From: Pirellulaceae bacterium
GTDB taxonomy: Bacteria > Planctomycetota > Planctomycetia > Pirellulales > Pirellulaceae
Reading direction: 5' to 3'
Assembly (NCBI GenBank): GCA_030748485.1
Contig: JASMLW010000118.1
Coordinates: 1-51,933, forward strand
DNA length: 51,933 nt
Shown piece after piece: positions 34,032 to 42,905 of this stretch. The position numbers and the translations under genes are program-made. Numbering within the stretch: the stretch's first letter is position 1; each line of letters begins with the position of its first letter. The notes under the pieces are model-generated. The model was given only the letters and a program-made list of their open reading frames with translations, had not been told where the DNA came from and searched no databases.

Positions 34032-35294
34032 ATGAAGGGCGCGCTGGCAGTTGTCTTGGCGGGCGGCAAGGGTTCTCGCCTCGAACCGCTTACTCGCGAT
34101 CGCGCCAAACCGGCTGTCCCGTTCGGCGGAATGTATCGCATCGTCGATTTCGCTCTCTCCAATTGTCTCAACGCCGGCATCCGCAAGATGCTCGTGCTCA
34201 CCCAGTACAAGGCGATGAGTCTGGATCGTCACATCAATCTGGGGTGGTGCCATTTCTTCTGCCGCGAACTGGGCGAATTCATCGATGTCGTTCCACCACA
34301 ACAACGAATTGATGAACATTGGTATCAAGGCACGGCGGACGCCGTCTACCAAAATATCTACACCCTCGAAAAGGAACGGCCCGAATTCGTCGTGATCCTC
34401 GCCGGCGATCACATCTACAAGATGAACTACGAGACGATGGTGCGGCGTCACATCGAGGCCGACGCCGATCTCACCATCGGTGCGCTGCCGGTCAACCGCG
34501 AGGCCGCCAAGCAGTTCGGCGTCATGCAAGTTGACGGACACGATCGTATCGTCGGTTTCGAAGAGAAGCCCGACGAGCCGAAGCCGATTCCCGGCGAATC
34601 CGATGTCTGCCTCGCCTCGATGGGAATCTACGTGTTCACGGCGAGGTTCTTGTTCGAGCAACTCTGCCGTGACGCCACTGACCTGCGGAGCTCGCATGAC
34701 TTCGGTCGAGACATCATTCCCTCGATCATCGACTCGCACCGCGTCGTCGCATTTCCCTTTCTGGACGAGAATCGCAAGCAAGACGCTTACTGGCGCGACG
34801 TCGGTACGCTGGACGCCTATTACGAAGCCAACATGGATCTCGTGTCGATCGATCCTCTGCTCAACATGTACGACGATCGTTGGCCGATCCGCACCTACCA
34901 GCCGAGCACGCCACCGCCGAAGTTTGTCTTCGGCAGTCGCGGAGAAGAGGACCGAATCGGGCACGCGCAGGACAGCATCGTTTGCCAGGGGAGCATCGTC
35001 TCCGGCGGTTATGTGCGGCATAGCATCATCAGCCCGCAAGTCCGCGTGAACAGCTACGCCGAAGTGGAAGACTCGATTCTCTTTGAACGCGTGGATGTGG
35101 GACGGCACGCCCGTATTCGCCGCGCGATCGTCGACAAGGGCGTCCACATACCGCCCGGAGCCGAAGTTGGCTACGACTTGGAACTCGACCGCTCCCGCGG
35201 GTTCACTGTCAGCGAAGGCGGCGTTGTCGTGATCGCGAAAACGGACGGCGTCGAGCAAGTCTTTGACAACGAAGCAAACGCCGCCGCGTCGTAG
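34032..35294 (+). CDS. glgC: Glucose-1-phosphate adenylyltransferase
   Basis: A 420-residue ADP-glucose pyrophosphorylase of glycogen synthesis. The nucleotide motif LAGGKGSRLEPLTRDRAKPA is near residues 9-28, the catalytic GTADAVYQN and GDHIYKMNY segments and the glucose-phosphate-binding EEKP follow, and the left-handed beta-helix C-terminus ends the protein. Short 73-base gap to asnB. The convergent aminotransferase gene lies only four bases after the stop. Confidence 0.95.
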   Translation: MKGALAVVLAGGKGSRLEPLTRDRAKPAVPFGGMYRIVDFALSNCLNAGIRKMLVLTQYKAMSLDRHINLGWCHFFCRELGEFIDVVPPQQRIDEHWYQGTADAVYQNIYTLEKERPEFVVILAGDHIYKMNYETMVRRHIEADADLTIGALPVNREAAKQFGVMQVDGHDRIVGFEEKPDEPKPIPGESDVCLASMGIYVFTARFLFEQLCRDATDLRSSHDFGRDIIPSIIDSHRVVAFPFLDENRKQDAYWRDVGTLDAYYEANMDLVSIDPLLNMYDDRWPIRTYQPSTPPPKFVFGSRGEEDRIGHAQDSIVCQGSIVSGGYVRHSIISPQVRVNSYAEVEDSILFERVDVGRHARIRRAIVDKGVHIPPGAEVGYDLELDRSRGFTVSEGGVVVIAKTDGVEQVFDNEANAAAS

Positions 35295-35298
35295 GGCG

Positions 35299-36597
35299 TT
35301 ACATCTTTCCGATGGCGCGATCTAGTCGCTCGAGAGCCTCGTCGACGTCCGCGATTTCGGTGGCGCGGCAGAATCCGTGATGGCAGGCGACGCCGCCGTA
35401 GTCGTGGAAGTAAACGCCCTCGGAAATCGACGACGCAATGAAGCGCAGCATCTTTTCGCGATCGTGCCGCAGCGCCGTCCGATAATCTCGCACCTCTTCG
35501 CCGATTCCGAAGTAGACTCCGAATCGCGCGCCCAACCCTTGCACGTGCGCGTCTACGCCGTGTCGTTGAAACTGTTGGTTGAGGCCGTCAAACAGCCGCT
35601 TGCCGACTTGGTTGACGTGCGCGTAGAAGTCCGTTTCGCGATAGATGCTTATCGCCGCGGTGGCTGCCGCCACAGCGCTCGGGTGCCCGTTGTAGGTTCC
35701 GCTGTGCTGGCTGTCTCCCTGTGGCATCAGCCGCTCCATGATCTCGCGACGCCCGCCAAAGACGCTGAGTGGATAACCGCCGCCGACCGCTTTCCCGATC
35801 GTGCACAGGTCGGGCGTGACTCCCAGATGTTGCTGAGCGCCGCCGGGGGCCATGCGAAAGGCGCTCAACACTTCGTCGAAGATCAATATCGCGCCATGTT
35901 GAGCAGTCAATTGCCGCAGCGCTGTGATCCACTCCTGGCGCGGTTGCACGCAGCCGGCGTTGTAGTAGACGGCCTCGCAAATGGCCGCGGCGATCTCGTG
36001 TCCGCGTTCGGCGAACACTTGCTCCAACGCCGCCACGTCGTTGTAGGGGACCTCGATCAGATGGTCGTCCAGGCCGGGCGGCATGCCGGCGGATAGCTGC
36101 CGGAACTCGCCTGCCGGGAGGCTCGCGCCTTCCTCGTCCAGCGACGAATACATCACCTGATCGTGGTAACCGTGAAAATTCCCTTCGAACTTCAGCAGCT
36201 TCCGCCGCCCCGTGGAAGCCCGCGCCAATCGGATGCAGTGCAGCGTGGCCTCGGTTCCGGAACCCGTGAATCGCACGAGTTCCAGACAGGGAACCGTCTC
36301 GCAGAGAAGGCGAGCCAGATTTGTGTGCAGCTCGTTCTCGTACGAACACGCGGCTCCTCGCTCAAGCGCCTCTTCGACAGCGGCGCGAACTCGTTCATCC
36401 CCGTGACCGATCAGCGTCGCCCCGTGACTGCAGCACAAATCAATGTACTCGCGGCCGTCGAGATCCCAGACGCGGCAGCCGGCGGCGCGATCGAAGAACA
36501 ACGGGCGGCCAATTGCCTGATTCACACGGGTCGATGATGAAACTCCGCCAGCCAAGTACTGTTGAGCCTCGGCGTACTGATTTTCAACTCGGGACAT
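35299..36597 (-). CDS. Class III aminotransferase, GSA-aminomutase-like
   Basis: A 432-residue PLP enzyme of fold type I. Asp241 (IFDEVLSAFR) and Lys269 (TIGKAVGGGYPL) are the cofactor residues, with GSGTEA near 112-117. It resembles glutamate-1-semialdehyde aminomutase, but the N-terminal and substrate-loop regions do not prove that activity; many planctomycete paralogues act in other pathways. Convergent with glgC with a 4-base gap; the upstream gene starts on the opposite strand. Confidence 0.85.
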   Translation of the reverse strand: MSRVENQYAEAQQYLAGGVSSSTRVNQAIGRPLFFDRAAGCRVWDLDGREYIDLCCSHGATLIGHGDERVRAAVEEALERGAACSYENELHTNLARLLCETVPCLELVRFTGSGTEATLHCIRLARASTGRRKLLKFEGNFHGYHDQVMYSSLDEEGASLPAGEFRQLSAGMPPGLDDHLIEVPYNDVAALEQVFAERGHEIAAAICEAVYYNAGCVQPRQEWITALRQLTAQHGAILIFDEVLSAFRMAPGGAQQHLGVTPDLCTIGKAVGGGYPLSVFGGRREIMERLMPQGDSQHSGTYNGHPSAVAAATAAISIYRETDFYAHVNQVGKRLFDGLNQQFQRHGVDAHVQGLGARFGVYFGIGEEVRDYRTALRHDREKMLRFIASSISEGVYFHDYGGVACHHGFCRATEIADVDEALERLDRAIGKM

Positions 36598-36738
36598 CCC
36601 ACCTCTCCTCGACCCTCTGACACCTTAGTGTCACTTTGCGGCCACGATCGCGAAAAAACGTCGGAATTTCCGCGAATATCGACTAGCCGTCAATCCGCAT
36701 CGCGGAATGATAACGGAAAGCAGGAACACAATGAACCA

Positions 36739-38085
36739 ATGGACGAAGAACGGACACCGCGGCAATTGGCTTGGATTCGCTTGCAGAACGTCGATTGGGC
36801 TCCGCCGACGCCGGCCCCCGTTGGCCGGGTGGAGGATTGGCTGCCGTTGCTGTGCGACATCTGGAGCCAGGAAGCGGGCAGGCGAGCGGGCAGGCGCGTC
36901 GAGACGTTGGGGCGGCTGCGCGAGGCAGGCGCGCGAATGACGCTTGAGGAATTCGCTGGCGGGGAAGAGTTGTGGTTGGGCTCGCGGTGGGCCGTCTGGC
37001 CTCTCGCGCCAGGTTCGACTGCAACCCTGCTGTGCTCACGGCTGGGCAAACGCCCTCACCTGCGGATCGATGTCTTCAAACGACTGCGGCTGCTGTTGGA
37101 TGATCTCGGCGGCCAAATCGTAGCGGCGGGAGCGCGGTCGTCGTTGGCTCCCGCACTAGAAGCTTGCAATGACTTTGCGCCGGTACTGATGATCGAGGCC
37201 GCGGCCGCGGATCGTTGGCGATGGTGGGCGCAGCGAGCCTTCGCGGTGGAGTGGCGATCGGGTCCGCCTCGATTGTGGCTCTCACCGCGAATCTCGCCAT
37301 CCCGTGCGCCCCCGTTTCCGTTACACGATCGGGCCGCGGCCGTCATCGGCGACCAATGGTTGATTCCATATGTGCGCGAGAACGGCTCCATCCACAAGCT
37401 GCTCGCCGCCTGGGAGTCCGACTCTCCCAGCCGTGGTGAGTGGCGGATCGACGATGCGTCCGCAACCCACACTCCCGCCCGCGCGTCGGCGGCATTCAAG
37501 TCCGCTCCGATCGCGCCGCCGGCGGGTGGCGAGTGGATGTTGCACTGCACGCGGAGTCCACTGGGAGCTTGGCCCGACGAATCGCCGCGCGAGTACTTCG
37601 CAGCGCTGCTAAACGCCGACTCGCAGGACCGCTCGGCGATCGGGGCGCTCCGCCGCGCAGTGAACGCGAACTGCATCATCGGCTCGTCCGCCGGCATTCG
37701 CGGCGGCCATCGATCAGTCTGCCTGACGGCGGCTGCGTGGCATGAGCTGCGCGGGTTGAGGCAGTATCGACGTCACCGCCAGCAATGGGACTTCGACCTA
37801 ACCGGCATCGCGATTGACAGCCGTTGGTTGCGAGCCGCCGGAGCCAAACCGGTACGGTACGGTGACCAGTCGCAATGGGAGCGAATGTCCGACGCCGAAC
37901 GGCCCTACTTCCAAAAGCGGATGTCCGGCGAAGTCGACTGGTCCGTGCAGCGCGAATGGAGAATCATCGGCGACCTCGATCTCACCGATCTCCCCACTTC
38001 ACTGGCTTGGCTGTTTACCGACCGCATCGATGCGATCGAAGAACTGCAGCGCGTATCGCGTTGGCCCGTTTACCTGATCGAGTGA
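36739..38085 (+). CDS. Protein of unknown function, Arg/Trp-rich, 448 aa
   Basis: I do not recognise this family. ATG 36739 (MDEERTPRQLAWIRLQN) is chosen; the frame is open ~60 codons further upstream but that part overlaps the start of the minus-strand aminotransferase and looks non-coding. No signal peptide or membrane segment. It is unusually rich in Trp and Arg (WRWWAQRAFAVEWRSG near ~155-170) and near the C-terminus has WSVQREWRIIGDLDL and a Trp/Phe-rich end. The EWR-GDLDL pattern recalls DUF2971-like or ADP-ribosyltransferase-like ends, but this is only resemblance. Confidence 0.7.
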   Translation: MDEERTPRQLAWIRLQNVDWAPPTPAPVGRVEDWLPLLCDIWSQEAGRRAGRRVETLGRLREAGARMTLEEFAGGEELWLGSRWAVWPLAPGSTATLLCSRLGKRPHLRIDVFKRLRLLLDDLGGQIVAAGARSSLAPALEACNDFAPVLMIEAAAADRWRWWAQRAFAVEWRSGPPRLWLSPRISPSRAPPFPLHDRAAAVIGDQWLIPYVRENGSIHKLLAAWESDSPSRGEWRIDDASATHTPARASAAFKSAPIAPPAGGEWMLHCTRSPLGAWPDESPREYFAALLNADSQDRSAIGALRRAVNANCIIGSSAGIRGGHRSVCLTAAAWHELRGLRQYRRHRQQWDFDLTGIAIDSRWLRAAGAKPVRYGDQSQWERMSDAERPYFQKRMSGEVDWSVQREWRIIGDLDLTDLPTSLAWLFTDRIDAIEELQRVSRWPVYLIE

Positions 38086-38152
38086 CCGCCAGTTTCTCTT
38101 GCGAGCATTACGGCCGGCGCGAATCAACGGTCGCGTCGCTTCTCGTTTCTCT

Positions 38153-39076
38153 CTAAAACACAACGATTTCGGCCAAGCGTCGTTCTTCCTCCAAGATCGG
38201 CGGCATGATTTCGTCGATTTCACGTCGTTCGGCTTCCGACAATCGGCGTTGCGGAGTTCTCGGTTCGCCGAAGTCCAAACCGACGTGTCGAATCGCATGT
38301 TTGAGGAACGAGACGTTGTAAGAGTTGTCGTCGCGTCCACGACCGTGTTCGATCGGCAACAGAACCTGTTGCAGCCGCAGCGCCTTCTTCCACTCGCCGG
38401 CCTTCATGGCGGCGTGCATCGCCAGGGTTACGTGTGGGCAGACGTTGCCGGCGCCGCTGGTGTATCCGGGCGCGCCTGCCAGTGCGTAATACGGCGAGTA
38501 GCGTTCGGCGGAACCGCAGTACCAGTCGATTCGACCACCGTCCGCACGGATCGTCGTCTGAAACGCATCCATGTCGTTCACCGCGTACTTGACGCCGACC
38601 AGATTGGGGTGATCGGCCAACTCCAGGAGCAATGAATCGGCGGGAATCGCCGCCTTTTTGTAGATCTGTGTCGGCGCATCAACTCTATCGAGCACGGCGC
38701 GATAGTAGTCGGCGGACCCCTCATTCGACAGGTACGGGAAGTTGAGCGGCATGATCAGCAACGCATCGGCACCGGCGTCCATCGCGCGGCGGCCGAGTTC
38801 CAGGGCCCAGTCCAATCGCTGGCCGACGGGGGCCACGATAACCATGTCCGAGCCGACGGTTTCGCGCGTCATCTGAATCACGCGAATGATCTCGTCGGCG
38901 CTCAGCGCGTGAAACTCGGCGCTGCCGGCGCAGGGGATCACAACGCGAATGCCGGCCGCGTACGAGCGTCTCATCAACTCTCGCATCGGCTCCAGGTTCA
39001 GCGCTCCCGACTCGTCGAAAGCCGTGATCGGCACCAGTTGGACTGTCCGCATCCGCGCGCGTATCGCATCGCTCAC
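38153..39076 (-). CDS. DapA-family (dihydrodipicolinate synthase-like) aldolase/dehydratase
   Basis: A 307-residue TIM-barrel protein. The start is GTG at 39076 because GAGGAG lies seven bases upstream; a longer ATG start at 39121 lacks a ribosome site. Lys163 (LVGVKYA) is the Schiff-base lysine; Tyr139 (QIYKK) is placed like the catalytic Tyr of the family. It lacks the exact DapA substrate loop, and the neighbour is an enolase-superfamily dehydratase, so a role in sugar-acid catabolism (KDG-type aldolase or dehydratase) is more likely than lysine synthesis; this is inference. Confidence 0.85.
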   Translation of the reverse strand: MSDAIRARMRTVQLVPITAFDESGALNLEPMRELMRRSYAAGIRVVIPCAGSAEFHALSADEIIRVIQMTRETVGSDMVIVAPVGQRLDWALELGRRAMDAGADALLIMPLNFPYLSNEGSADYYRAVLDRVDAPTQIYKKAAIPADSLLLELADHPNLVGVKYAVNDMDAFQTTIRADGGRIDWYCGSAERYSPYYALAGAPGYTSGAGNVCPHVTLAMHAAMKAGEWKKALRLQQVLLPIEHGRGRDDNSYNVSFLKHAIRHVGLDFGEPRTPQRRLSEAERREIDEIMPPILEEERRLAEIVVF

Positions 39077-39251
39077 TGCCCGTCTCCTCAGGTCGTCATA
39101 TCTTGAGTTGGAAGCCGGCATTGTAGACCGCTGAGTGGGGGCGAACCAGCGCCGAGCTTGTGGGGGCGAGAGCAATCGGGGCGAAACTCGATGGCAATTG
39201 GATTCGACAAGTCTGAACAATTACAATCCGTTTCCCACCTCGGAGACGACC

Positions 39252-40589
39252 ATGAATCTCGATCGCCGCCAATGGCTCGCGCTGGCCGCCGCCGCAGTCG
39301 CCGGGCAGTTCAACGCCCGCGCTCACGCCGCCGCGAGTGACCTGACGATTACGCGCATCAAAATCACACCGATCGCGCTGCCGGATCCGCCCTTGTTAGC
39401 AGCCAGTGGATGTCACGGCCCCTACTTCCTCCGCAACATCATCGAGCTTTCGACGGCGGACGGCGTCGTCGGTATCGGCGAAACTCGCGGCGGTCTACAC
39501 CTGACGAAGGCGCTCGAGAAAGCGAAAGGGCTGGTGCTCGGCAAGAGCGCCTTTGCGTATCGTCAATTCGCGCGGCAGGCGAAGACGATTACCAACGACG
39601 CGTACGCCGGCCTCGAACTCGCCTGCTTGGACGCGATCGGCCGCGCCACGAAACGGCGGTTGAGCGAATTGCTGGGAGGACCAATTCGAGAACAGATCCC
39701 GTTCGCCTCCTATCTCTTCTTTCGCTACAACGCGGATCACCCTGTCATCCTCGACGACGCCCGGATTGTCGACGGCCGCGGCAAGGGCGACGCGGCGCTC
39801 GATCAATGGGGCGACGTGCGCACGCCTGAGAGCATGGCCGAACTAGCGTGGCGATTTCATCAGAAGTTTGGTTTCAAGGTCCACAAGCTCAAGGCCGGTG
39901 TATTTGAACCGCAACTGGAAATCGCCGCGCTCCGCGCTATCAATGAACGCTTTGACGGCAAGCATCCATTGCGCATCGATCCTAACGCTCGCTGGTCGGT
40001 TGACACCGCGCTCAAGATGGCGAAGCAGATCGAGGACATGCCGATCGAATACTACGAGGATCCGGTGGGTGGCCAGTCCGCGATGGGAGAAGTTCGCACC
40101 AAGTGCGGATTGACGATGAGCACCAACATGTGCGTGACGCGTTTCGAACACATTGCCGAGGCCATTCGCACCAAGCCGATCGATGTCGTCCTTTGCGACC
40201 ACCACGGCTGGGGTGGCATTACGGCCTGCCAGGCTTTGGGAACGATCGCCGACAAGTTGGGCTGGGCCCTTAGCCAGCACAGCAACAACCACGGCGGAGT
40301 TACGATGGCCGCGATGCTGCACGTCGCCGCGGTAACTCCGCAAATCACTTTCGATAGCGACACTCATTACCCGCACTTGATTGAGGGCGCGGACATCATC
40401 GAGGGCACCAATCTGCCCATTCGCGGCGGTCAGATGAAGTTGCCGAAGCAGCACGGTGTGGGTGTCAATTTGGACGCCGACAAGGTTGCTCGCGCTCACG
40501 AAACGTACCGCCGTTGCGGTATGAAACAACGCGACGACGGGTCGCTGATGAGGCGACTGGCGCCCGGATGGAAACGCTCGCAGTTTTAG
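39252..40589 (+). CDS. Enolase-superfamily dehydratase, glucarate-dehydratase-like, Tat-exported
   Basis: A 445-residue protein. The N-terminus MNLDRRQWLALAAAAVAG has a twin-arginine signal (Arg5-Arg6) and Ala-rich stretch, so export by Tat is likely. KxK (Lys212, Lys214), metal ligands Asp243, Glu269 and Asn292, and the His343/Asp316 pair match the glucarate-dehydratase subgroup. An exported member is unusual. It is divergent from the DapA-like gene; start supported by the signal peptide and GGAGACGACC upstream. Confidence 0.88.
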   Translation: MNLDRRQWLALAAAAVAGQFNARAHAAASDLTITRIKITPIALPDPPLLAASGCHGPYFLRNIIELSTADGVVGIGETRGGLHLTKALEKAKGLVLGKSAFAYRQFARQAKTITNDAYAGLELACLDAIGRATKRRLSELLGGPIREQIPFASYLFFRYNADHPVILDDARIVDGRGKGDAALDQWGDVRTPESMAELAWRFHQKFGFKVHKLKAGVFEPQLEIAALRAINERFDGKHPLRIDPNARWSVDTALKMAKQIEDMPIEYYEDPVGGQSAMGEVRTKCGLTMSTNMCVTRFEHIAEAIRTKPIDVVLCDHHGWGGITACQALGTIADKLGWALSQHSNNHGGVTMAAMLHVAAVTPQITFDSDTHYPHLIEGADIIEGTNLPIRGGQMKLPKQHGVGVNLDADKVARAHETYRRCGMKQRDDGSLMRRLAPGWKRSQF

Positions 40590-40650
40590 TCCGTCCGCAC
40601 AGCGAGTCTTGAGTCCAATCATCTAGTTCCATTTTTGAAAGGCGATCTCC

Positions 40651-42012
40651 GTGGCCAACGTGCGAGACTTCGGAGCCGTCGGAGACGGCCAGGCGGACGA
40701 CACTCAGGCATTGCAACACGCGGTCGATCAAGGAGACGGTCGAGTCCAGATTGGCAAAGGGTCGTTTCGCATCACACAAACGATTCAAGTCGACACAACC
40801 AAACGCGGGTTCCTCTCAATCGAAGGCAAGTCGGGCGTCGCCCGTGTCATCATGGATGGCGGCGGACCGGCTTTTCGGATCGTTGGCGACCACCGAGGTA
40901 CGGCGACGCCGTCGACCGTCAAGCCGCCGACCTGGGAGCGGGAGCGGATGCCGATGGTCCGCAGCCTCGAGATCCTCGGGCGACACCCGGAAGCGGACGG
41001 CGTGCAACTGTATCGCACGATGCAAACAACGATGCAGAACTTGCTGATTCGCAACTGCCGCTACGGCGTGCACCTGCTCGAACGCAATCGAAATTTCTTG
41101 CTCAACGCATCGCACATTTACGATTGCGGCGATACGGGCGTCTTTTTCGACCGCTGCAATCTGCACCAGGTGATCATCATTGGAAACCACATCAGCTTCT
41201 GCAAAAGAGCCGGCCTGCGGCAACTCGATGGCGATGTGCACAATATTCAAATCACGGGAAACGACATCGAGTACAACTCGGGAATTGACGCCGAAAACTC
41301 CGGCGAAATCGTCCTCGAGGCGCCGGACGGCGTGATCAGCGAGTACACAATCTCCAGCAACACGTTGCAAGCGACGCTGCCCGCTCGCGGAGCCAACGTT
41401 CTGGTCATTGGTCGGGAAGAGAAGCCGGCCATGTCGGTGCGACTGCTCGCGATCACTGGAAATGTCCTCGGCAGTCGCGACAAGAACATCGTGCTCAGGC
41501 ACGCTCGTACGGCGACCATCAGCGGCAACACGATCTACAGCGGCGAACAACTGAACATCGAGGCGACGGACAGCCACCACTTGGCGATTAGCGGAAACAC
41601 GATTCACACGCGTCCCGCCAATTGGAAGTCCGAAAACGGAGATGGCGTCCGTCTCGGGCGATGCGTCAGTTGCTCAATCACCGGCAACTTGCTGAACGAT
41701 TCCAAGCTAGGCGACCGGCAACGCGGCGGAGCCATCACGCTGGAGCAATGCGACCGCTGCTCAGTCTCCTCGTGTCAGATCGACAATCCACATTTCGCGG
41801 GAGTCGATCTGCAAGACTGCACTCGCTGCCGGATCTCCGACAACTCCATCGTCGACGATCGAGATCCGATCGCCATGTACGCCGCCGTAAGATTGCACGG
41901 CGCGAGTCGCGACAACCTGATTCAGAACAACGCCATCACGCACGGCCGGGACGCCGCTGTACACTGCCCAATCGAAATGGGTGTGATGCGGAGCAATACG
42001 ATTTGGCCGTAA
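40651..42012 (+). CDS. Right-handed parallel beta-helix protein
   Basis: A 453-residue protein starting at GTG, N-terminus MANVRDFGAVGDGQADDTQALQ, the signature of pectate-lyase-3-type beta-helix proteins. The middle shows repeated ITGN, ISGNT and ISSN-type turns, each ~22-25 residues apart, typical of helix rungs. No signal peptide is seen. It may bind or cleave polysaccharide; catalytic residues are not assigned. It is 61 bases downstream of the enolase-like gene in the same direction, so probably cotranscribed. Confidence 0.85.
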   Translation: MANVRDFGAVGDGQADDTQALQHAVDQGDGRVQIGKGSFRITQTIQVDTTKRGFLSIEGKSGVARVIMDGGGPAFRIVGDHRGTATPSTVKPPTWERERMPMVRSLEILGRHPEADGVQLYRTMQTTMQNLLIRNCRYGVHLLERNRNFLLNASHIYDCGDTGVFFDRCNLHQVIIIGNHISFCKRAGLRQLDGDVHNIQITGNDIEYNSGIDAENSGEIVLEAPDGVISEYTISSNTLQATLPARGANVLVIGREEKPAMSVRLLAITGNVLGSRDKNIVLRHARTATISGNTIYSGEQLNIEATDSHHLAISGNTIHTRPANWKSENGDGVRLGRCVSCSITGNLLNDSKLGDRQRGGAITLEQCDRCSVSSCQIDNPHFAGVDLQDCTRCRISDNSIVDDRDPIAMYAAVRLHGASRDNLIQNNAITHGRDAAVHCPIEMGVMRSNTIWP

Positions 42013-42020
42013 CGGCCGTT

Positions 42021-42108
42021 CTCGCGGGCGTCCTCGTGCGCGTCCTCGTGGGCGTCCTCGCGGATGTCCACGTGGACGTCACTGCGGATGTCCACGTGGA
42101 CGCAATTG
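42021..42108. repeat. Degenerate 12-base periodic repeat between beta-helix and SDR genes
   Basis: Seven or so units of a 12-base motif occur from 42021: CTCGCGGGCGTC, CTCGTGCGCGTC, CTCGTGGGCGTC, CTCGCGGATGTC, CACGTGGACGTC, ACTGCGGATGTC, CACGTGGACGCA. It starts right after the beta-helix stop and ends at the SDR ribosome-binding region. The three-base phase is open in one frame (Leu-Val-Gly-Val-like), but the ORF it continues is antisense-free shadow within the upstream gene; I do not call it a gene. Confidence 0.75.
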
Positions 42109-42127
42109 CGGAAATGGGAGAGTCTTT

Positions 42128-42862
42128 ATGAAGCTTGCAGGCAAGACGGCGCTCGTCACCGGGGGAGGGCGGGGCATCGGCAGGTCGATCGCGCTGGCTC
42201 TGGCGGACGAGGGAGCGGACGTTGCCGTGACGGCGCGATCAAGTGAGCAGATCGAAAGTGTCGCCGACGAGATTCGAGAGCGCGGCCGCCGCGCGGCCGC
42301 CCTGACATGCGATGTCCGCAACGCCGAGGATGCGGCGAATTCCGTGAACCGCGCCGTCGCTGATCTCAACCGCATCGACATCCTCGTCAACAACGCCGGC
42401 GGCAGCTTTGTTCGAGCATCGGTCGCCGAGAGTCAACCGGACGATTGGCGCAACGTCGTGGAAGCCAACCTGCTCGGAACGTACTACTGCGCCCACGCCG
42501 CATTGCCGTATATGATCGAGCAGGGCGGCGGGAAGATCATCAATGTCGGTTCCGGCATGGGCCATTCGCCGCGCGCCGGCAACTCCGCGTACAACACAGC
42601 CAAGGCCGGCGTCTGGATGTTTACGCGTTGTCTGGCGATGGAAGTTTGGCGATACGGAATCGATGTCAATGAACTCGTGCCCGGGCCCGTGCTGACAGAC
42701 TTGACCAAAGACATCTTTCAACTCGACCAAGCTCCGCCAATTGCGGAGAGCGAGCGAGTCAAAACGCCGGACGAGTGTGTTCCGCTAACGATCTATCTTG
42801 CCACCCATCCGCCGGGCGGTCCCACCGGACAGTCGTTCAGTTTGGCTCGCCGACCGATCTAG
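42128..42862 (+). CDS. Short-chain dehydrogenase/reductase (SDR)
   Basis: A 244-residue classical SDR. NAD(P) motif GGGRGIG at 12-18, NNAG at ~88-91, and the catalytic Ser142-Tyr155-Lys159 triad. Resembles FabG-type oxidoreductases; the substrate is unknown. It is in the same direction as the enolase-like and beta-helix genes, and the pair dehydratase-plus-dehydrogenase fits sugar-acid catabolism. A strong GGAAATGGGAGA lies before the ATG at 42128. Confidence 0.92.
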   Translation: MKLAGKTALVTGGGRGIGRSIALALADEGADVAVTARSSEQIESVADEIRERGRRAAALTCDVRNAEDAANSVNRAVADLNRIDILVNNAGGSFVRASVAESQPDDWRNVVEANLLGTYYCAHAALPYMIEQGGGKIINVGSGMGHSPRAGNSAYNTAKAGVWMFTRCLAMEVWRYGIDVNELVPGPVLTDLTKDIFQLDQAPPIAESERVKTPDECVPLTIYLATHPPGGPTGQSFSLARRPI

Positions 42863-42905
42863 CGCAGACGTTACGCTCCAGGAACCCGCCGGCATCGCCC
42901 ACTAC

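Noticed and set aside
33930-35258. Open minus-strand frame of 442 codons under glgC
   Set aside because: It mirrors glgC exactly and shows no known family; shadow of codon usage.
42005-42018. GGCCGTTAACGGCC-like palindrome at the beta-helix stop
   Set aside because: It is short, spans the stop codon with almost no loop and has no T-run; not convincing as a terminator.
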